From Alviniconcha marisindica (Eukaryota; Mollusca; Gastropoda; Provannidae): a DNA stretch of 64,000 nt. A program made the position numbers and the translations under genes. Under the pieces are notes generated by a model. It was not told where the DNA came from and ran no database searches. It saw only the letters and a program-made list of their open reading frames with translations. The stretch spans positions 186,001 through 250,000 of the forward strand of contig JABMCL010001219.1 of assembly GCA_018857735.1 (NCBI GenBank). The letters run 5' to 3'. This document shows positions 55,576 to 64,000 of the stretch, one piece after another; position 1 is the first letter of the stretch, and the number at the start of each line of letters is the position of its first letter.

Positions 55576-56282
55576 TAAGAAACAGGGTGTAAATCTTCCA
55601 CATCTGTGATGAAGGGCCACAATCCACCAGGTGACTATTTTTGCTGCTGGACATAATCTTGGGGGGGGCGGGGGGGGGTAGAGAGAAAGAGATGTGACTG
55701 TTACTGGTGTGTGTTCATCATTGCCAATGTGACATAAATATTGATGGAAATATTGTATCAATAATGTGTCAACTGTCTACCTTCAACATAACCAAAGTAA
55801 AAAAAAGCATGAGCTAGTCTGTTTTTAACAAATCAGATAAAGTTTGAACTGGATTGAATAAACATGTACATCTTCCATTTTCACACCTGTCTGATGCTGA
55901 AATGACCTTGGAATGCAGTCAAGGTCTTTGAAATAATACTAATACTAATAGGGAATTTATAGAGCACTTTCAGCGACTCAAAGCATTTTAAAACTTCTTT
56001 TTAAAAAATACAAAATGCACAAATTTAGACATAAAAATCAATACTATACAAACATACAAAAAACATTAATAAACATATTCATACAAAGGATATGAAACAC
56101 GCACACATGATCACATGCATGTGCACACACAAACACACACACACACAGGATCATGCGCACATGCACATACAATGCACATGCATGTATGCACACACACACA
56201 CACACACATACAACCAAGAAGGCCATTGAAAGAAAAGAGAAAAAGGTTATGCTGGTTTGAAAAAGATAAGTTTTAAAGACTA
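55331..56282. other. Intergenic with simple repeats
   Basis: Includes (GT)18 at 55539-55574, a G run near 55661-55678, a short dispersed repeat at about 55938-55995 ('tttatagagcactttcagcg', 'ctcaaagcatttta') like that at 16966, and CA-rich sequence at 56100-56210. No gene. Confidence 0.55.
55539..55574. repeat. (GT)n microsatellite
   Basis: Eighteen GT dinucleotides. Confidence 0.97.
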
Positions 56283-56474
56283 GTTTTGAAGGCAGGAACA
56301 GAAGAGCTGTGATGGAAAGCAAAAGAGAGGGAATTCAAGATTTGTGCAGCAGAGAATCTTACTAGCCAAAATACTGTTTGATGAGGTATGTTTTAAGGCT
56401 AGTTCTGAAGGCAGGCAGGGAAGGGTTGTGACAAAAATTAAAAAGAAGAGAATTCCAGATTTGTGCAGCAGAGA
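56256..56474. repeat. 119-base tandem duplication at the element's 3' end
   Basis: 'ctagttttgaaggcagg' to 'gatttgtgcagcagagaa' occurs at about 56278-56356 and again at 56398-56475, diverged by roughly one in six bases. Confidence 0.8.
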
Positions 56475-57350
56475 AGCAGAAGGCACCACCACCATGCCAT
56501 TTTCTTTCGAAGGTGGGGATGCAAACAATGCTATCATCCAAAGAAGAACCAGAGATCTAAAAGGGACATAGATGTGGTCAAATTCAGTTGAATACTGATG
56601 GGCAGTGCCAATGATGATCTGATAGCAGAGACAAGCTATTTTGTATTTAATTCTCTGTTCTGCTGGAAGCCAATGCAGTTGCTTGAGAAGCGGTTTGGCA
56701 TGTTCTGCTCTACAAGATTTAAGGATGAGTTTAGCTGCAGAGTTCTGTATTTGAAACAGAACGAGGCCCAAAGTGCTCGTGCAGAATCAACACACAAGGG
56801 AGTTAATTAGTGCTTTAAATATGTAACACAACAACAAAGACCTAAGTCGCCTATGATAACTCTCACCTGTAAATACAAGGTACATAAACTCCACCAGAGG
56901 TACATCCTCTGAAAAGGATGACCCCCCCCCCCCCCCCACCCCAACCATGTGTTGATTCTGCAGAGTTCCGTATTTGTTGGAGTGGTTTGCAACTGGATAG
57001 CCTGCCAGTGGGGAACTGCAGTAGTCTAATCTGGACAGGATGCATGAGTTAACTAGTGTCTTGGTTGCATCTTCAGTGAGATATTGGCAAATGGAACTTG
57101 TGTGTCTGATTTCAATGTATGCTGCCTAACATGCAATGATGATGTGTTACTTTATTAAAAGATCACTATGGAAGAGGAAGCCAAGGTTGTGGATGATTTC
57201 AGCAAACACAGTCTCAGTAAAGCAGAGAGAGATTGTCTGCAGGTATTGCAAGGTTGTGTTGACAGAAGATGATGACGGGGAGAAGCAAATAGCTTCAGTC
57301 TTTATCATTATTCAGTTTGAGTTTGAAAGTGGTATGAATGGGTAAAGCCC
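56283..57350 (-). pseudogene. L2-like reverse transcriptase thumb and C-terminus
   Basis: On the minus strand 57345-57090 reads 'LN...KTEAICFSPSSSSVN' and, decayed, '.IHNLGFLFHSDL'. About 57070-56970 reads 'DATKTLVNSCILSRLDYCSS' and 'LAGYPVANH'. The frame 56771-56280 gives 'IQNSAAKLILKSCRAEHAKP', 'LLKQLHWLPAEQRIKYKIAC' and a terminal 'LPCLPSELALKHT'. This is the collinear end of an L2-like ORF2, interrupted between 56793 and about 56960 by the repeat shared with 8937-9055 and a C run. Its last part is duplicated in tandem (period 119). Confidence 0.83.
56793..56937. repeat. Interspersed repeat, copy 2, followed by C16
   Basis: Homologous to 8937-9055. It interrupts the reverse transcriptase remnant, which shows it is mobile or was mobile. 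It ends near a C run at 56922-56937. Confidence 0.7.
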
Positions 57351-59829
<2,479 letters not shown>

Positions 59830-61470
59830 TGGCAATTTATTTTTATTTTTTAAATCTCTTTCAGAAAGTTAAGCATCTTTTCTACTGATATTTCTTGGAA
59901 CATGTAGAGATTGAACTGTAAAATGGCTCTCTCATGATTCAATAAAATCTGAACAAGTAATTAAAATGTGTTCAATAGATGATCTTTCATTGCATCTGAT
60001 GCAGTTCCTTACCCTTCAATAACAAGGAATAAACGATAAAAGAATGGCCAACGTGAAATCAGGCTATAGTCTATAGACTGTAGTTTCTTCTTTTCTGTTT
60101 GTCCGAGGACAAACAATACACTCTTTTAAATTTGGAAATACTTTATGTACTTTTTTTTCAAGGAACTTGTACTTTTTTTTCAAGGAACTCATCTCATTCT
60201 GACTGCCATAGTTATAGCACTTTTTTTTTTTTTTTTTAACATGCTTTTAAGTCTGAGGAGGGGTTGAGTTCATCCAAGATGTTGCCAATGAGGGCATCTT
60301 TAGCAGCAGAGTCTGCCACCAAATTTCCTCTAATGCCCACATGACCAGGGACCCAGATGAAAACAATCTCCTTCCCATCTCAGGTCAAATCCATATATAG
60401 TTCTAAAATCTGTACTAAGATAGGGTCATCATATTTTGGGTTAGATATTGACTGTAATGATGGGAAAAAATCAGACAATATTAAAAACAATTTTTCTTTG
60501 GAACAATAAACATGTCTGAGAGCCAAAAGAATAGCTTGTAATTCAACAATAAAGCTGTCGTCTGGAAGCCGACAAGTAACTGGTTTTAAAAAATGTTTAG
60601 TGGAGACAGCTGCTGCAGGACTCTTTCATCTGTTTTCAAAAAGTCTGTAAAAAAAATATCTGACAAAGGATAATCTCTAATAACCAGCAAATAGAACTGT
60701 TCGTAGGTTTCGGGGTTAGTTGTGTCTTTTTTTAATTTTGTTAAGTCAAAAGCTCAAAGTGTCCATTGTCAACCAGGTTAAAGTTAATTTTGTATTTCTC
60801 CAAGTGTGGTAGAATGTGGATGCCAAGAGGCAGAATTTTTGACTCCAATTCTTCATACAGCCTGACATTTTCAAGTTTGAAAACGCAACTGTAAGTTGGA
60901 TTTTCTGGCAAAGATTTTAGTTTGAGAACATAGTTTAAAGACAGTTTTACACAATGAGAAGCCTGGGATGGTTCGCGTGTCTCCACATAAAGACTTTGAG
61001 CAGGAGATGTGTGAAAAGCCCCCAATACAATACACAAGCCCTGACGGTGGATCGCATCCAATTGCCTTAGAACTGACGAGCCGATCCATAATCCAATTTC
61101 AAATGGACTAATGCGTGATACAGATGCAGTAGGATGATACAACCAGCTCACCAATCAGTATGCCCCACTACTCACAGTATATCCAGAACTTTCTAACAAG
61201 AAGATTTAAGGTATTGTACATGGTTTCTAAATGTCAGTTTGGTGTCAAAAATCAGACCAAGGAATTTGGCTTCTTTGACTATTTTAATAGGTAATCCAAA
61301 GTTATTTTGAAAATCAATAGTTGACTATCAGACTTTATATATATGCATAGATCTTTTTTATCTGATTTCAGTGATACCAATTTTATGTTAATCACTTGAG
61401 TAGTTCCGAAGTTATGATTTTTTAAATATTTAATATTTTGCCCCAATTTGCCCACAAAATGCAAATTAGA
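59830..61470 (-). pseudogene. I-group (Nimb-like) non-LTR element remnant with RNase H
   Basis: On the minus strand the first part (about 61290-61190) reads like '.KFLGLIFDTKLTF..H' in broken frames. The frame 61154-60741 gives 'LRQLDAIHRQGLCIVLGAFH', 'TSPAQSLYVETREPS' and 'KLSLNYVLKLKSLPENPTYS', typical of the region between reverse transcriptase and RNase H in I/Nimb elements. RNase H follows: 'ELQAILLAL'-like text near 60540 (decayed) and a clear 'IWVPGHVGIRGNLVADSAAK' near 60350-60290. A last block 'IRCNERSSIEHILITCSDF' near 59990-59930 matches the Cys/His terminal motif. Many stops. It is the only RNase H-bearing LINE here. Confidence 0.82.
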
Positions 61471-63235
61471 GAAATCCTGAGATTTAAGGTCCCACCTGGA
61501 TGCTATTTTGCATATAAACCTGTCTAATATTTAGGAATCTCATTCTCCACAGTACAAATAATAGGCCCAATTTTTTGTAGACCTTCATTTTGATTATTCT
61601 TCCAGATATTTCACATCAAACTTGCTAAATTCATTAAAAAATGCATATAATTATGCGGAAGTGATGTCCCCCAAAACCTCTGTCTCCAACATCCTGGAAT
61701 TGTTGCTAACCGGATTGACTTCAAACCCCAATTTCAAAACAAAGTGCACAGCAGTCTCAGCTATGACTTCTTTTTGCAGCCATTTACCTAATATATACCA
61801 AACAAATAAACCCAAAATTTGCAACATATATGTGTCCTTCAGTATGCATATGCTCCTTTCAGACATTTGATCTAGATCTAATTTCTGAGTAACAGTGCAG
61901 GCTTCCTGAGTGCTGATGTCAGTAAAACAATTGATCCACTCACCCATTCACTCAGTCTGTAGACTGAATCAGTCACTTTTGTTGCAAATGTTGGCTTCAT
62001 TGGCTAGATCTGTTTGAGTGATTCTGATGATATTTGTGGCCCAAAATGGCACTTGAAATGTCCCAGGAATTTCCGACTGTCTCCTTGGATATTACCAATA
62101 AAGCCTCTCCTAGACTGTCATTAGTAGAAAAGTTTGCTAAAATTGCTGTTTATAAATAAATTTGTCGATCATCCCATCGACACCCAAACCAGCTCTCACC
62201 TGTGTTTGCGATCGTTCACAGACCGCTTCATTTTTCATTTTTACTGACAGAAGCATTCATTTGACAGCTTAATCTGGCTTTCAAGAAAAAGATTAATAAT
62301 TTTACTCATCAACAAGATCATTTACACGCAGTGTAGAACACTCTGATAGTGGAGAATCCACCAACTTGGCACGCACGATCACTTGTGCAGTCGCCTCAGC
62401 AGCCATGGCTGACCGTGCGGCTGTGGTAATAAAATCTGTTTGTTATCACGTTTCGGTGGCTGAGTGTTGGACGTATGAATAGTTTTGAACTCTTATTTTA
62501 GTATAACTTTGAAGAAGAAAGATTGATCTTTTTACTGATATTTTTTATGAGAGTGTCTGTGGTCTAAAAATAGTACAAAATCCGTTAAACACATTTCAAA
62601 CAACTTTATTCAGGACTTCTGCTTGTCGAAGGCAGCCATCATGGACATGGAAATAAAGCTTAGCAACAGCACTTTTGATTGATATAGATTTCATCATGGC
62701 TGGACTAGCATATGTCCAACACTCCGCGTATGAAAACTGCTTAACACTCTGCATCTGAAAACTGCTTACAGCGAGCAGTGTTCGCAGCCTATGCACATCG
62801 CTGACAGAAGGCAGTGCTTAGGGGTACTGAGATCGGGGTGAATTTTCACATTCTTTTTCAAAGCATAATAAACATAACAACACAGTTAGGAAGACGAGAC
62901 ATGAAGCTTTTCTCAACTGTAATTTTGATTGAGATTGGATCAAAAACACACAAGAAATCCGTCAATGAAAATCACTAAAACTAGACCAACTTAGTTAAGC
63001 AGAACGCAGCCGAGAGCACTTTGGACGACCTAATTTTAATAGGCAGCTTTCCCAGAAGGATGTTTGGTCCAGGAAAAATCCATACTGCTGGTGAAAGTGG
63101 ATGAGTCTTTGGAGCGGAGAACTTAAAAACTGTTCTTGGACACCCAATCTTGAACACTGTGTGAGAAACACCCAAAGCCACTTCCAAAGGCAGACTTCAT
63201 GAGGAGTCAGCACCCTGTGAAACACTTTCCGGGAG
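61471..63235. other. Intergenic, partly possible upstream RT of the I-group remnant
   Basis: Minus-strand text at 61947-61651 ('AETAVHFVLKLGFEVNPVSN') could be the decayed palm of the I-group element, but the match is weak. At 62404 an ATG in good context opens seven codons (MADRAAV) before a GT. I could not link it to a gene. About 18 bases near 62448 and 62715 are inverted copies ('gagtgttggac.tatg'). Confidence 0.4.
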
Positions 63236-63551
63236 GTTGGGGGGGGGGGGGGGGGGGGGGGGGGGAACAAATTTACAGGGGGTAAGGTCAGGGGAGTAGG
63301 AAGGGTGGGGAAAAGTATTTGTGTTCTTCTCCAACAAATATCCCTGTACAAGTCTTAGTTCATAAGCAGGTACATTGTCATGCTTGATCCCCCTCATTCA
63401 GTCGGGCCCTCTTGTAGAACTGGTTCACCTCACAGCACACACTCCTTGTAATATTTGCCAATGATGCATTTTCTATGTGTGTATGCATTCTTGAGATAAG
63501 TGCCTTTGGTGCCTTCAGAGATTGTAGCTATCATTCTCTCTCACATCAGTT
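63236..63551 (-). pseudogene. mariner-type transposase fragment
   Basis: The minus-strand frame from 63397 reads 'IKHDNVPAYELRLVQGYL' and 'FPHPSYSPDLTPC', the hallmark H-D-N and H-P-x-Y-S-P-D-L-x-P block of the Tc1/mariner catalytic domain. Upstream on the same strand, in other frames, are 'VPKGTYLKNAY' and 'CIIGKYYKECVL' (63530-63430). A G/C run at 63239-63265 interrupts it directly after the block, where the third catalytic Asp would be (the position after P-C is Lys). It is an inactive relic. Confidence 0.8.
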
Positions 63552-63723
63552 TCTCTGATGACAACCCACTGCACAAGTCTAACAACATTCTCAGCTTCTT
63601 TAAATCATTCATTCAGCTGTTTTGTTTCTTTGCTTTGTAATGGGTTATGTGCTGCAATTTGGAGAAATAGCACATAAAAGAGTACATTATTATTATTATT
63701 AACTCAGTCTTATATTTTCAAGT
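63552..63723. other. Intergenic, no element recognised
   Basis: Short AT-rich spacer with an ATT run near 63688-63700. Confidence 0.4.
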
Positions 63724-63800
63724 GAAAGCCTGGATGACAATCAACTACAGTTAAACAATGATAAAACAGAAATGATCCTGATTGCTACTGTGATTGAGTG
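63724..63800 (+). pseudogene. Tiny reverse transcriptase fragment
   Basis: The + strand reads 'LQLNNDKTEMILIAT' at 63751-63795, with 'W-M-T' in the neighbouring frame just before it. This is the thumb-region motif of L2/CR1-like reverse transcriptases (compare 'DDKTEAMIVSS' near 3615). Nothing else of the element is visible before the window ends. Confidence 0.6.
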
Positions 63801-64000
63801 CATCAACACAGTGGTGTTGTTTTGCTGATTGTACTCTGTCACTCTGTCTGTCACTGTCACTCTTTTCTTTTCTCCAGACTTTGGCCTAGCTTTTTTTGGG
63901 GGGAGAGAAGTTTGTGGTTTTGGCCTAGTTTGTTGTGTGGGGAAGCAGTTTGACATCATTTAATTGCAATTCTTCTTTCTACTCATTTTTATGGACCATT
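63801..64000. other. Window end, nothing recognised
   Basis: AT/GT-rich sequence with no conserved frame. Confidence 0.4.

Noticed and set aside
62404..62425. First coding exon of a new gene (ATG in strong context, seven codons, then GT)
   Set aside because: The frame is too short, no downstream exon was recognised, and a chance match is likely.

Overview
The window looks like nuclear DNA of an invertebrate animal, most likely a mollusc. The genes are interrupted by long AT-rich introns. The DNA is full of old retrotransposon pieces, CA/GT microsatellites, minisatellites and tRNA-derived SINEs. It also carries degenerate GACCTTGAC repeats and 'AAAGCGCC..GGCTCAAAGCG' repeats that I associate with molluscan genomes. 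I see no bacterial operons, phage, CRISPR array or rRNA. The taxon is inference.

One host gene is well supported, on the + strand. It is the 3' part of a polypeptide N-acetylgalactosaminyltransferase (GALNT), the Golgi enzyme that starts mucin-type O-glycosylation. Its exons are at 2971-3156 (end of the catalytic domain), 11459-11593 (linker), 13555-13659, 20513-20647, a possible 36-base microexon at 22059-22094, and a terminal exon at 37872-38975. The last exons encode a ricin-B lectin trefoil. The terminal exon then continues in frame for about 327 residues, including 15 copies of a Gly-Pro-Leu-Met-Gln-Gly-x heptad, a tail that ordinary GALNTs lack. Every visible intron is phase 0. The 5' part of the gene lies upstream of the window.

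The introns hold most of the other content. A broken DIRS-like tyrosine-recombinase retroelement lies at about 3.9-8.9 kb, with a perfect 78-base palindrome at its left edge and a 104-base inverted self-duplication inside. An almost complete non-LTR element lies on the minus strand at 24.3-29.2 kb, with a coiled-coil plus SGNH-type ORF1 and an endonuclease/reverse transcriptase ORF2. A Tx1/L1-like remnant is at 35.2-37.2 kb, a 35-base minisatellite at 29.2-30.8 kb, and SINEs and reverse transcriptase fragments are scattered throughout.

The most unusual pattern is that the GALNT introns contain repeats made from the gene's own splice junctions. A 40-base array (13.0-13.55 kb) repeats the acceptor and first codons of the exon at 13555. 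Degenerate units at 13.85-16.5 and 20.4-20.5 kb repeat the acceptor of the exon at 20513. The microexon candidate at 22059 repeats the 3' end and donor of the exon at 20513-20647.

Downstream of 39 kb I find no further convincing host gene. That part holds more retrotransposon remnants (L2/CR1-like, an RNase H-bearing I-group element, a gag-like open region), a 499-base element with 14-base terminal inverted repeats at 52264-52762, a GACCTTGAC repeat field at 50.8-51.6 kb, and a mariner transposase fragment near 63.4 kb.
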